Below, in pieces: positions 1 to 8,247 of a stretch of DNA of 32,246 nucleotides. Positions within the stretch are counted from its first letter, which is position 1; the number at the start of each line of letters is the position of its first letter. The position numbers and the translations under genes are program-made. This DNA is from Acidimicrobiaceae bacterium (GTDB lineage Bacteria > Actinomycetota > Acidimicrobiia > Acidimicrobiales > RAAP-2), in contig DAHUZE010000093.1 of assembly GCA_027306755.1 (NCBI GenBank), forward strand, positions 1 to 32,246, written 5' to 3'. The notes below the pieces were generated by a model. That model saw nothing but the letters and a program-made list of their open reading frames with translations. It did not search any database and was not told the origin of the DNA.

Positions 1-73
1 GCATCGTGATCTCGTCGAGCCGGCAGCGCAGCTTCTCGCCCACGTCGGGAGCCGGCCCGGTGGCCGTCGACAC
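1..73 (-). CDS. Possible 5' end of an unidentified gene, cut by the window edge
   Basis: Read leftwards, a GTG at 71-73 opens a frame of 24 codons with no stop before the window edge. Nearly every third codon position is G or C, as in the clear genes of this window, and the peptide begins VSTATGPAPDVGEKLRC, which looks like an ordinary actinobacterial N-terminus. Too little is present to assign a family, and the true start could lie further upstream because the frame stays open for about 30 more codons. I see no ribosome site or -10 box at the expected distance. Chance openness of GC-rich DNA is a real alternative. Confidence 0.25.
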   Translation of the reverse strand, partial: MSTATGPAPDVGEKLRCRLDEITM

Positions 74-380
74 CTCGACACTTCGCTCTCGTCCGGCCAC
101 GTCCGACAACCCCCAAACGACGGGCCTCCAGCGCGTCGCTCGCGCCAAGACAACAACACGGGACACTGCAACGTTAGCGCAGCATTCCCGCTGGAGGATC
201 GATGGGCGCGTGCGCCCCGCCGGGGCATGTGGGGCCCCGGGTCCTCGCCCTCGCGAGCAAGGCACGACGCCGGTCGCAGACCGCCGCTCCCAGGTCCCAT
301 CGCCGGACCACCGCAGATGGGGGCGGTGGACGTGCTCCAGTCCTGCCCCGTGCCGAGTGCCCGGATGCAGGCTCGGACGC
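74..380. other. Intergenic stretch without a supportable gene
   Basis: I see no convincing coding region here. The frames that stay open on the plus strand are arginine- and proline-rich translations with no family resemblance. The stretch separates the partial gene at the left edge from the terminator of the secreted-protein gene. A TAACGT (minus strand, 171-176) could be a -10 box for the leftmost gene, but no -35 partner is evident. Confidence 0.4.
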
Positions 381-415
381 GCCGCACCGGCGGGCATGGC
401 GCCCGCCGGTGCGGC
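381..415 (-). terminator. Hairpin terminator of the secreted-protein gene
   Basis: A perfect 15-bp inverted repeat (381-395 with 401-415, arm GCCGCACCGGCGGGC) with a 5-nt loop lies 24 nt after the stop codon of the secreted-protein gene. No T-run follows it, which is common for hairpins in high-GC actinobacteria. Position and stem strength make a transcription end the best reading. Confidence 0.7.
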
Positions 416-439
416 AACACTCAACTGCAGTTCGCTGGA

Positions 440-2605
440 TCAGTTGTGCCCGTGGCCGTGGCCGTTCCCTTGGCCGGCGCTGAGCCTGTTCACGCTCGTA
501 CCCCAGTTTGCCTGGATGTCACGCGTGCCACCGCAGGTGAATGTCGCCTGGAACTGCGTGACGGTACAGGTCTGGTTCACCATCTCAGCGGCGAAGAAGA
601 ATGTTCCTCCTGTGGCGACCGCGGTGGAGTAGTCGCCCCACCTCGGCCGATTGTATGTCGCTGTGTACTCGGTGAAACCGTCCTCGGGACCAGCACCCTG
701 GCGCGCGATGCGCAGGGTGTTGTCAGGACCGTTCTGGCCCATGAGCGAGTAGCCGGTCGATGGGAAGAGGCTGGAACCCATGATCGCGTAGTCCATGACG
801 CCCGCTCCCCGGTTCGTGAAGGCGATCGAGGGGAAGAAGTCGCTCACCCCGGCTGCCCAGAGGAAACCGGATCGGACACCCGTCAGGCGCAGGTCAGACC
901 CCGCCCCGTGCGGGTTCACGCCGAACCACGCGACGGCCGCGGTGGTCTGTCCCGGTGCCGCCGTGTTGAGCGCCCCCCACACCGTGCCGTTCGCAGGGTC
1001 GTAGGCGGCCGTGGTGATGCGGTCTGTGTTGGTGGCGACCATGCCCTCACCTGTGGGCCATGCGATCGGTGTGGAACCGGACACTGTCTTCCACAACGTG
1101 CCGAGCGGATGCGGGCCCAGCTTCTGGACGGCAAGGGACTCCGAGGCGGTATGCAACCCGTGGACTGTGAAGTGCGGCGGCTCCGCGTAGGCCACCGTTG
1201 TCGCCACGGTGACTGCACCTGTCACATGGGCCCCTCCGGTCGTGACCGCATCAGTGTTCGTGAACTGCCACAGCGCGACCCCGTGACTCCCGCCTGTGGT
1301 GAATGTCGTGCTCGACATCGCGTAGAAGGTGCCACCTGTGCGTGTGACGTAGGCACCGTCGGATGCAGCCGGCACGATCGAGTACCACGGGCAGATGACC
1401 TGTGTCGGCTGCCCGGTCTTTGAAGCTGTGTTGAAGGGGCACGTCGGGTTCCCGGGCTGCGCCACCGTGTCGCCCAGGTGGTTCCAGTAGATGGGCGAGG
1501 CGATGCCGGCGATGAGGTCTGACTTGCTCAGCGCGTACTCCGCCGCCACGCCTCCGACCGGGTACTTGCCTGCGAGTGTGTACTCGTTCGCTGAAATGAA
1601 GACAGCGTTTCCATTGACTCCGAGCAACGGCTGGTCGCCGAAGCACGGGTTTGTCGTCGTGTTGCAGTGGTCGACGCCCTGGGCATTGAACTGGTCGGGG
1701 ATGAAGTAGACGTGCCAGGAGCCCGTCGGAACCGGTGACGTGCTGACTGCCACGAACTCTCCGGCCCATCCGAACTGGGCCGAAGCCCCAATCTCTGTCA
1801 GCCAGATCTGGCTGGCGAACCAGCGATTGGTCTGCGGGTCGAAGTAGCAGCGAGGGTCGCCCTGGACGCTGAGGGTGCCTGTGCCGGCGCCACCGAACAC
1901 CTCCGGCGCGTTGAAGAGCTTCTCGAGCGCCATGCCGTGCGCGCTGAGGGGGGTCATGGAGGAGCTGTTGTACATCTGCACCACCATGTTGTTGACCTCC
2001 ATCACGTAGCCGTTGCCGGAGCAGAGGCCTTGGTCAGGCGGTTCGATATCGATCCCGGGGAGCGGCTGGGCGACCCCTGTCTTGTACGTCGGGTGCAGCA
2101 GGCCTTGATCGTACGCATTGCTGCCGGCGATGGACGTCAGTCCGGATGTCGCTCCCGACACGGTGCCGGGCGCACCTGTGCCCTCGCCCTGTCCCTTGCC
2201 ATTGCCATGATGGCGGCCATTGCCGTGCTCGGATCCAGTCCCTGTACTCCCTGAGCCCCCGTTCCCGTCTCCACCCGCCAGGGGCGCAGTGCTCCGCGGT
2301 GTCCCCCCGAGGTCAGGGATCTTGGGCAGCGCCGCTTTAGCAGCTGTCGCCGTCAGCACGGTCGAGCCCACAGGGGCCGGCGCCGTCGCCGTGCCAGCGG
2401 GAGCTGTGGGAGCCCACGCCGATGTGCCGACGACGGTGACCCTCGCGCCGCTGTTTGTCAACGTGAAGGTCTGAGCCGTGGCCTCGGCCTGACCGCGAGA
2501 GCTCAGGCTCTGCGCGCTCGCGATCACGGTCGGCGCCGGGATTCCCAGCACCGCAAGAACGAGCGCACCACCACCAATGAGCAGCCCGCCAAGCTTGTTT
2601 TTCAT
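440..2605 (-). CDS. Large secreted protein of unknown function
   Basis: 721 residues if started at the ATG. An in-frame TTG sits one codon upstream, but the AAGGGG ribosome site fits the ATG better (6 nt). Residues 1 to about 31 form a Sec-type signal peptide: a short basic start, a hydrophobic core (GGLLIGGGALVLAVLGIPA), then an ASA cleavage-like site. A Ser/Thr/Gly/Ala-rich stretch follows, including a His/Gly/Asn-rich patch near residue 130. The remaining ~550 residues are a globular region with motifs such as CYFDPQTNRWFASQIW and FGDQPLLGVNGNAVFISANE, which suggest a repeat (beta-propeller-like) extracellular fold; that is inference. The C-terminus ends in GQGNGHGHGHN, possibly metal-binding. 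I do not recognise a catalytic family. It stands alone with its own terminator and a gene-free upstream region, so it is probably monocistronic and exported. Confidence 0.8.
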   Translation of the reverse strand: MKNKLGGLLIGGGALVLAVLGIPAPTVIASAQSLSSRGQAEATAQTFTLTNSGARVTVVGTSAWAPTAPAGTATAPAPVGSTVLTATAAKAALPKIPDLGGTPRSTAPLAGGDGNGGSGSTGTGSEHGNGRHHGNGKGQGEGTGAPGTVSGATSGLTSIAGSNAYDQGLLHPTYKTGVAQPLPGIDIEPPDQGLCSGNGYVMEVNNMVVQMYNSSSMTPLSAHGMALEKLFNAPEVFGGAGTGTLSVQGDPRCYFDPQTNRWFASQIWLTEIGASAQFGWAGEFVAVSTSPVPTGSWHVYFIPDQFNAQGVDHCNTTTNPCFGDQPLLGVNGNAVFISANEYTLAGKYPVGGVAAEYALSKSDLIAGIASPIYWNHLGDTVAQPGNPTCPFNTASKTGQPTQVICPWYSIVPAASDGAYVTRTGGTFYAMSSTTFTTGGSHGVALWQFTNTDAVTTGGAHVTGAVTVATTVAYAEPPHFTVHGLHTASESLAVQKLGPHPLGTLWKTVSGSTPIAWPTGEGMVATNTDRITTAAYDPANGTVWGALNTAAPGQTTAAVAWFGVNPHGAGSDLRLTGVRSGFLWAAGVSDFFPSIAFTNRGAGVMDYAIMGSSLFPSTGYSLMGQNGPDNTLRIARQGAGPEDGFTEYTATYNRPRWGDYSTAVATGGTFFFAAEMVNQTCTVTQFQATFTCGGTRDIQANWGTSVNRLSAGQGNGHGHGHN

Positions 2606-3008
2606 CAATAGCCCCTTGCCCTAGACGGTCATTTGGACTTCGTTGCTTCCCTTCGATGCAGTTCTGGCAGGACGGCAGGGCACGAGTGGCGATGGCATTT
2701 TGGACGAAGACGGCTGCGACGTTCCGAACGCGGTCGGAGCCTGGCGGATCCTCGTCCCTCCTACGCTCCCAGAGCCCCCTCCGTCCAGCCACTCCGACGC
2801 GGATCCGAATGATTCGCTCCTTCGCGAGCGCAGTCTTACTCCGCGCCCTAAAGCGCGTCAATCGGCACTTCTGGGAGGGGTCGAGCGGGGGTCGACCACG
2901 CACTGCGGGTGGATCAGCTCACCGGGACCGGTCACCGCCGCCAGCTGTGGATTGGCTCGGGAGCGGAGGCTTCATGGCAGTCCAGTTGGTATCGACCCGG
3001 CCCCGAAG
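2606..3008. other. Non-coding stretch upstream of the secreted-protein gene
   Basis: About 400 bp with no supportable gene. It must hold the promoter of the secreted-protein gene, whose AAGGGG ribosome site is at about 2613-2618 (minus), but I could not identify a clear -35/-10 pair. Base composition looks less GC-rich at third positions in every frame than in the neighbouring genes, consistent with non-coding DNA. Confidence 0.4.
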
Positions 3009-3206
3009 TCAGCCGGGGCTCCGGCCTGCTCGGGAGGACCGACTTTGGAGCCGGTGCGCCAAGACCACGAGTAGACCAACGCCCGCCAGCGCTCCAACCT
3101 GCCAGGACTCCAATACCGCGGAGAGCAGGATCAGGGTCAACGCAGCGGCTTTCAGGAGGCTGCCCCAACCAAGCAATCGCAACGGCGAATCTCCACGCTC
3201 ATCCAC
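3009..3206 (-). CDS. Small predicted membrane protein
   Basis: A 65-residue frame from a GTG preceded by AGGA at 6 nt. An upstream in-frame GTG at 3242 would add 12 residues. The product has two hydrophobic segments separated by a short loop (about residues 17-34, LLKAAALTLILLSAVLE, and about 37-53, VGALAGVGLLVVLAHRL) and a basic C-terminal tail (HRLQSRSSRAGRSPG), so it reads as a two-pass inner-membrane protein. It lies 92 bp after uppS on the same strand and could be co-transcribed with it. No family is recognised. Third-position GC is lower than in the neighbours, so it may be fast-evolving or spurious. Confidence 0.45.
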   Translation of the reverse strand: MDERGDSPLRLLGWGSLLKAAALTLILLSAVLESWQVGALAGVGLLVVLAHRLQSRSSRAGRSPG

Positions 3207-3298
3207 GCGAGATCCTGCATCCAACCAGACAAGAAGAGCCACGCCCCGAACTCATCGCCGGCGCGCGGCCGAGCCGAGCACCGGGGTGAGGTCCGGGG

Positions 3299-4057
3299 TC
3301 AATCGGCCGCCGGCTCCCGCTCCTCGTGGACGACCGGCCGCTGGCGGCGCCACCACTCGAGGGCCGCCTCCAGCTCGCTGCGGTCGAAGTCGGGCCAGTA
3401 CGTGGGAGTGACGTAGAACGGCGCGTCCACCGCTTGCCACAACAAGAAATTGGAGTAGCGCTGCTCCCCCGACGTCCGGACGAGCAGGTCAACCGGTGGC
3501 AACGCCGGCTCGTAGAGACTGGCGGCAAACGAGGGCTCCGAGATCGGCACGCCACCATCCCGGTGGGCCCGGAGCAGGTTTCGGGCGGCGTACACAAGCT
3601 CCTCGCGGGCTCCGTAGTCGAAGGCCAGGGTGAAGTTGAGCCCGGTGTTGCTCTCGGTCGTGCGGACGGACCGCTCGATCTCCCGGAGGATCCGGCGAGG
3701 CAGGCGGGACGTGCCTGACACCGCCCGCCCCACGCAGCGGATCCTCACGTTGTTGCCGTGCATCTCGTCGAGCCGCCTGAAGATGTTCTTGTGCAGGCCC
3801 AGGATGAAATCGACCTCCATCTTGGGACGCGCCCAGTTCTCCGTGGAGAACCCGTAGGCGGTCAGCCAGCGGATGCCGAGGTCGTCGGCGGTGCGGACGA
3901 CCCCGGCCAGGCGCTCCTCACCCTGGCGGTGCCCCTCGGTACGGGGCAGGCCGCGCCCTTCGGCCCAGCGTCCGTTCCCGTCCATGATGATGGCGACGTG
4001 GCCGGGGGCCTTCGCAGCCCGCTCGTCCAAGGGGGCGGCTTCCTCACCCACGTCCAT
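3299..4057 (-). CDS. uppS: Isoprenyl transferase (undecaprenyl diphosphate synthase family)
   Basis: 252 residues, the normal size for cis-prenyltransferases. It condenses isopentenyl diphosphate units onto an allylic diphosphate to make the polyprenyl (C50-C55) diphosphate carrier for peptidoglycan and other wall glycans, at the cytosolic face of the membrane. Family motifs are present in order: HVAIIMDGNGRWA (residues 20-32, with the catalytic Asp at 26), GFSTENW, a FDYGAR segment, and LLVRTSGEQRYSNFLLWQ followed by a WPDFD segment near the C-terminus. Whether the product is the C55 or a shorter actinobacterial prenyl chain cannot be told. The start is the ATG lying 7 nt after a TAGACT box. 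The gene lies 85 bp downstream of gcvPB but has its own promoter. Confidence 0.95.
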   Translation of the reverse strand: MDVGEEAAPLDERAAKAPGHVAIIMDGNGRWAEGRGLPRTEGHRQGEERLAGVVRTADDLGIRWLTAYGFSTENWARPKMEVDFILGLHKNIFRRLDEMHGNNVRIRCVGRAVSGTSRLPRRILREIERSVRTTESNTGLNFTLAFDYGAREELVYAARNLLRAHRDGGVPISEPSFAASLYEPALPPVDLLVRTSGEQRYSNFLLWQAVDAPFYVTPTYWPDFDRSELEAALEWWRRQRPVVHEEREPAAD

Positions 4058-4064
4058 CCGGGGC

Positions 4065-4070
4065 AGTCTA
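4065..4070 (-). promoter_or_regulatory. -10 box of uppS, leaderless type
   Basis: TAGACT lies 7 nt before the uppS ATG, which puts the predicted transcription start at or one base before the start codon. No ribosome site is visible. The identical hexamer with the same spacing precedes the phosphatidyltransferase gene (20524-20529). Confidence 0.55.
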
Positions 4071-4142
4071 CGAGGGTGCCCCCCGTGCCAGCGTGCCGGG
4101 CGCCCCCTTGTCTCCAGAGAGCGTCTCCGGATGGGCGGGCGC

Positions 4143-5732
4143 CTACTTGCGGGAGTCGAAGGTGGGCACGAGCGTGCGCGCCGCCCGCGCCTCGTCCACC
4201 CGGCCCACCGGGGTGGTGCGCGGCGCAGCGTGAGCGACGGCCAGGCCGTCCTCCTCTGCGGCCTCTGCGGCGATCCGCTCGAGAGCTTCGGCCAGCGCCA
4301 GCAACGTCTGGGGGCTCTCGGTTTCCGTCGGCTCGACCATGAGCGCCTCGTCGACCACCAGCGGGAAGTAGACGGTCGGGGCGTGGAACCCCTCTTCCAG
4401 GAGGCGCTTGGCCACGTCCAGGGCCCGCAGCCCGGTCTGGCGCTTGAGCGAAGAGGCGGCCAGCACCACCTCGTGCATGCAGGGGCGGTCGAAGGGCACG
4501 TCGTAGGTGCCCGAGAGCCGGACCCGGAGCCAATTGGCGTTCAGCACCGCCCGCTCGGCCACCCGGCGCAGCCCGTCCCCGCCGTGGACCCGGATGTAGG
4601 CGAGAGCGCGGGCCAGCACCAGCGCGTTGCCGTGCCACGAGTGCACCCGCCCGATCGAGCGGGCGGGCACGACCCAGCCGTACCGGTCGACCGGCGCCGC
4701 AGCCTCGGACGCCGCGCCCTCCGCGGCGGCGGGCCCCTCCGGTTCGTGCCGGGAAGCCAGGCGGGCCGGGCGCGGACCCGGCAGGAACTCGACCAGCCGC
4801 TCGGAGACGGCAACCGGCCCCGCCCCCGGCCCTCCCCCCCCGTGCGGCGTGGCGAAGGTCTTGTGCAGGTTCAGGTGCACGACGTCGAACCCCATGTCGC
4901 CCGGGCGGACGACACCGAGGATGGCGTTCAGATTGGCGCCGTCGTAGTAGAGGAGGCCGCCCACCTGGTGCACGGCGTCGGCGATGGCCTCGATGTCCTC
5001 TTCGAAGAGGCCCAGGGTGTTGGGGTTGGTCAGCATGATGCCGGCGACGTCGGTGTCCAGGGCGCCCCTGAGGGCCTCCATGTCCACGCAGCCCCGTTCG
5101 TCGGAGGGGATGGTGGTGACCTCGTAGCCCCCGAGCGTGACCGACGCCGGGTTGGTGCCGTGGGCCGAGTCCGGGATGAGGACCCGGCGGCGGCTCTCGC
5201 CGCGGGAGTCGTGGTAGGCCCGCATCAGCAGCAGGCCGGTCAGCTCGCCGGCGGCCCCGGCGGCCGGCTGGAACGTTGCCGCGGCCATGCCCGTCACGGC
5301 GCAGAGCACCTCTTCGAGCTCGACCACGAGCGCCAGCCACCCCTGGATGGTCGACACCGGGGCCGCCGGGTGCACGCCGGCCAGCCCGGGCAGTCCGGCC
5401 ACGGTGTCACAGACCTTCGGGTTGTACTTCATGGTGCACGAGCCCAGCGGATAGGCGCCCAGGTCCACCGAGAACTGGCGGTGCGACAGGCGGGTGAAGT
5501 GGCCGACGAGGTCGCGCTCGGAGACCTCGGCCAGGGCCACCGGCTCTTGGCGGCGGTGCCCGGCGGGGACCAGCTCGTCGGCCGCCCATTCGGGAACCCC
5601 GGTGGTTCGCAGCTGCCAGCTGGTCCGTCCCGGCGCGGACAGCTCGAACAGCGTGGGCTCGGTGTCCCGTCCCATCAGCGGTGCGCTCCGGGCGCGGCCG
5701 CCCGCCGCGCTGTCCGGGCTCGCCCCGCTCAC
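4143..5732 (-). CDS. gcvPB: Glycine dehydrogenase (decarboxylating) subunit 2
   Basis: 529 residues from the GTG whose bases overlap the gcvPA stop (GTGA). An ATG at 5675 is a possible shorter start. This is the C-terminal half of the P protein in its split form. It carries the PLP-binding lysine in NLHKTFATPHGGGGPG (Lys about 291), the SAHGTNPASV segment and LGSCTMKYNPK near residue 97. With GcvPA it decarboxylates glycine and hands the aminomethyl group to lipoyl-GcvH in the cytosol. An Ala/Glu-rich insert (about residues 335-350, PEGPAAAEGAASEAAAP) interrupts the conserved part after the PLP loop. It is the last gene of the translationally coupled gcvT-gcvPA-gcvPB run. Confidence 0.95.
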   Translation of the reverse strand: MSGASPDSAAGGRARSAPLMGRDTEPTLFELSAPGRTSWQLRTTGVPEWAADELVPAGHRRQEPVALAEVSERDLVGHFTRLSHRQFSVDLGAYPLGSCTMKYNPKVCDTVAGLPGLAGVHPAAPVSTIQGWLALVVELEEVLCAVTGMAAATFQPAAGAAGELTGLLLMRAYHDSRGESRRRVLIPDSAHGTNPASVTLGGYEVTTIPSDERGCVDMEALRGALDTDVAGIMLTNPNTLGLFEEDIEAIADAVHQVGGLLYYDGANLNAILGVVRPGDMGFDVVHLNLHKTFATPHGGGGPGAGPVAVSERLVEFLPGPRPARLASRHEPEGPAAAEGAASEAAAPVDRYGWVVPARSIGRVHSWHGNALVLARALAYIRVHGGDGLRRVAERAVLNANWLRVRLSGTYDVPFDRPCMHEVVLAASSLKRQTGLRALDVAKRLLEEGFHAPTVYFPLVVDEALMVEPTETESPQTLLALAEALERIAAEAAEEDGLAVAHAAPRTTPVGRVDEARAARTLVPTFDSRK

Positions 5733-7114
5733 GATCGCACCGCCTTGTCCAGCGCGGCGGCGTACCCGTCGAGCTCGGCCCGGGTGCGCCGCTCGGTCAC
5801 CGCCACAAGCAGCCCGTGGACGGCATCTTCGGCCGAGACCGAGCCGTCGCCGGCGGGTCCCGTGAGCGCATCGAGCGCCACGCCGGCGAGGTAGCCCTCG
5901 GCGGCCATCCGGTCGATCACGGTGGCCGCAGGCAGCGGCGTGCGCAGCGCCAGCTCCCGCACGACCGGCGTGTCCCCCGTCAACGGCTCCACGCCGTCGA
6001 TGGCCAGGACCGCCTCCCGCAGGTACCGGGTGCCGCGAGCGCAGCGCAGTGCCACCTCGGCCAGGCCGGACGTGCCCAACCAGCCCAGCTGGACGGCGGC
6101 GGTCACGGCCATGAGCGTCTGGTTGGTGCACACGTTCGACGTCGCGCGCTCCCGACGGATGTCCTGCTCGCGCGCCCGCAGGGTCGTGACGTACGCCCGA
6201 CGGCCCTCGACGTCCACCGTCTCGCCGACCAGCCGACCGGGCAGGCGTCGGAGCTGGGCCATGGTGCAGCAGAAGAGCCCCAGGTACGGTCCCCCGAAGC
6301 CGAGAGCCGTCCCGAACGGCTGCCCCTCCCCCACCACCACGTCGGCTCCGGCGCCCCCAGGCGAGCGGAGGATCCCGGCGGCCACCGGATCTGCCGCCAC
6401 CACCATCACGGCTCCGTGGGCGTCGGCCAGGCGGCGGACCGCGTCCAGGTCCTCCAGGCAGCCGAGATAGTTGGGGTAGCCCACGACGATCGCCCCGGGC
6501 GACGCGGCGACGTCACCGGGCGCGGTGTCCTTCGGCCAGCGGGTCGTGCCGTTGTCGAGAGGAACCTCCACCACCCGGTGACCCGAGCCGCGGGCGAAGG
6601 TGGCAAGGCACTGGCGCCAGTGCGGGTGGATGCCTGACGAGACCCACACCGTCTGGCGCCCGGCGGCGGCGGTGCCCAGGTTGACCGCTTCCACGAGGGC
6701 GCTGGCGCCGTCGTAGAGCGACGCATTGGCCACCGGCAGCCCGGCCAGGCGGGCGGTCATGGTCTGGAACTCGAAGACAGCCTGCAGCACGCCCTGGGCC
6801 ACCTCGGGCTGGTAGGGCGTGTAAGCCGTCACGAACTCCGAGCGGCTGGCCAGAGCCCGCACCACCGGCGGCACCTCGTGGTCGTAGGCGCCGGCCCCGG
6901 CAAAGCACACCAGCTGGTGGGCGCGGTTGGCGTCGGCCAACTCCCCGAGGTGGGCCAGCACGTCGGGCTCGGGCTCGCCTGTGGCCATTGCCAGGCCGCC
7001 GGCGAGGCGCAAGGCGACCGGGACGGCGGCGAACAGCTCCTCGGCGCTCTCGAGGCCGAGGAAGCCCAGCATGGTGCGCACCTCGTCCTCGGTATGGGGC
7101 AGGTAGTCCGCCAT
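5729..7114 (-). CDS. gcvPA: Glycine dehydrogenase (decarboxylating) subunit 1
   Basis: 461 residues, full length for the N-terminal half of the split P protein. Recognisable features include the start (MADYLPHTEDEVRTML), the FAGAGAYDHEVPPVV segment, TAYTPYQPEVAQGVLQ, the YDGASA segment and the end region with ERATSNVCTNQTLMA. It forms a heterotetramer with GcvPB in the glycine cleavage system. The ATG overlaps the gcvT stop by one base (TGATG) and its own stop overlaps gcvPB by four, so the three are almost certainly co-translated. A split P protein is usual in Gram-positive lineages and archaea, whereas mycobacteria carry a single fused gcvB/gcvP. This is therefore a real difference from the otherwise similar mycobacterial locus. 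Confidence 0.96.
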   Translation of the reverse strand: MADYLPHTEDEVRTMLGFLGLESAEELFAAVPVALRLAGGLAMATGEPEPDVLAHLGELADANRAHQLVCFAGAGAYDHEVPPVVRALASRSEFVTAYTPYQPEVAQGVLQAVFEFQTMTARLAGLPVANASLYDGASALVEAVNLGTAAAGRQTVWVSSGIHPHWRQCLATFARGSGHRVVEVPLDNGTTRWPKDTAPGDVAASPGAIVVGYPNYLGCLEDLDAVRRLADAHGAVMVVAADPVAAGILRSPGGAGADVVVGEGQPFGTALGFGGPYLGLFCCTMAQLRRLPGRLVGETVDVEGRRAYVTTLRAREQDIRRERATSNVCTNQTLMAVTAAVQLGWLGTSGLAEVALRCARGTRYLREAVLAIDGVEPLTGDTPVVRELALRTPLPAATVIDRMAAEGYLAGVALDALTGPAGDGSVSAEDAVHGLLVAVTERRTRAELDGYAAALDKAVRS

Positions 7115-8235
7115 CAGCGCTCCGTCTCCTGGATGGGCCAGAACTTCGGCTTGGCGAGCGTGACCGGTAGCTCACGGCCACGGACGACGGCCGTGGCCCG
7201 GTCGCCCACGTCCACCGTCGTGCCGGCGGCCAGCAACGCCAGGGCGATCCCTCGCCCGAGCATGGGCGAGAAGTTCCCGCTGGTCACCACGCCCGTCTCC
7301 GCCCCGCCGACAACGACCGCGGCCCCCTGGCGCGGCGGCTGGCGCCCGTCGGCCAGCAGGCCCCGCAGGTGCCGGCGGGGTCCGTCGGCACGCTCGCGCT
7401 CGAGCGCCTCACGTCCCCGGAACGGTCCCTTGTCCCAGCCGACGACCCAACCCAACCCTGCTTGGAGCGGCGTGATCCCCGGGCCCAGCTCGTGTCCGTG
7501 GAGCGGCAGCCCCGCTTCGAGCCGAAGCGTGTCCCGGGCTCCCAGCCCGGCCGGCACGACGCCGGCGGCCAGCACCGCCTCGAAGAAGCCAGGGGCGGAC
7601 GCGGCGGGGACCGAGCACTCGACGCCGTCCTCGCCGGTGTACCCGGTGCCCGCAGCCAGGCACGTCACGCCCTTCCACTCGAACGGCACCACCCTGAAGC
7701 GCCCCACCGCGGCCGCCTCCGGCGCCACCTCGGCCAGGCGGCGGCGCGCCTCGGGACCCTGGACGGCAACGACCGCCCGGCTCGCCGTGGTGTCCTCCCC
7801 CCCCACCGCGGCTCGGACCCGGTCGGTGTTGGAGGCGTTGGGCATCACGTCGAAGCGCCCGTCGCCCACCCACCACACGATGATGTCGTCGGCAACCGAG
7901 CCGTCCTCCTCGAGCAGATGGGTGTACTGAGCCCGACCCGGCCCCACGCGGCGGAGATCGTTGGTCAGCGTGCGCTGCAGCAGGTCGAAGGCACCAGGGT
8001 CGTCGACGCGAACGGTGCCCAGGTGACTGACGTCGAAGGCCACGGCCGCCGTCCGGCACGCCCGATGCTCTGCCACGGTGCCCGACGGGTATGCGACAGG
8101 CATCTCCCAACCGCCGAACTCCACGAGCTTGGCGCCCAAACGAGCATGGGCCTCGAACAGCGGCGTCCGTCGGAGCGGGGTGCGCGGCTGCGCTGGAGCG
8201 GCCGTACCAGCCGCCTCGGGTACCGCCTGATCCAC
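7114..8235 (-). CDS. gcvT: Aminomethyltransferase (glycine cleavage T protein)
   Basis: 373 residues, normal family size. It transfers the one-carbon unit from aminomethyl-lipoyl GcvH to tetrahydrofolate and releases ammonia. Family signatures: TPLFEAHARLGAKLVEFGGW near the N-terminus, AFDVSHLG (usually FDVSHMG), a DDIIVWW segment, GYTGEDGVE, GARDTLRLEAGLPLHGHEL, and a C-terminal SGNFSP/LALL region. The start is a GTG 6 nt after TAGGCT. The upstream small nuclease-like gene ends in the TAG of that hexamer, only 9 nt before. So gcvT can be read both from upstream and from its own leaderless promoter. Confidence 0.96.
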   Translation of the reverse strand: MDQAVPEAAGTAAPAQPRTPLRRTPLFEAHARLGAKLVEFGGWEMPVAYPSGTVAEHRACRTAAVAFDVSHLGTVRVDDPGAFDLLQRTLTNDLRRVGPGRAQYTHLLEEDGSVADDIIVWWVGDGRFDVMPNASNTDRVRAAVGGEDTTASRAVVAVQGPEARRRLAEVAPEAAAVGRFRVVPFEWKGVTCLAAGTGYTGEDGVECSVPAASAPGFFEAVLAAGVVPAGLGARDTLRLEAGLPLHGHELGPGITPLQAGLGWVVGWDKGPFRGREALERERADGPRRHLRGLLADGRQPPRQGAAVVVGGAETGVVTSGNFSPMLGRGIALALLAAGTTVDVGDRATAVVRGRELPVTLAKPKFWPIQETER

Positions 8236-8241
8236 CCGAAC

Positions 8242-8247
8242 AGCCTA
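8242..8247 (-). promoter_or_regulatory. -10 box of gcvT, leaderless type, sharing bases with a stop codon
   Basis: TAGGCT lies 6 nt before the gcvT GTG. Its first three bases are the TAG stop codon of the upstream gene. No ribosome site is seen before gcvT, so a leaderless transcript is the likely reading. The same TAGGCT-with-stop arrangement occurs before the aldolase gene. Confidence 0.5.

Noticed and set aside
2656-3411. Plus-strand open frame of 251 codons across the region before uppS
   Set aside because: Arg/Pro/Ser-rich translation, no start signal, overlaps the antisense of the small membrane protein and the uppS 3' end.
3873-5894. Long plus-strand open frame (673 codons) over gcvPB
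   Set aside because: It is the antisense shadow of gcvPB and uppS in GC-rich DNA; composition is His/Arg/Gly-rich with no family motif, while gcvPB has full conserved motifs.
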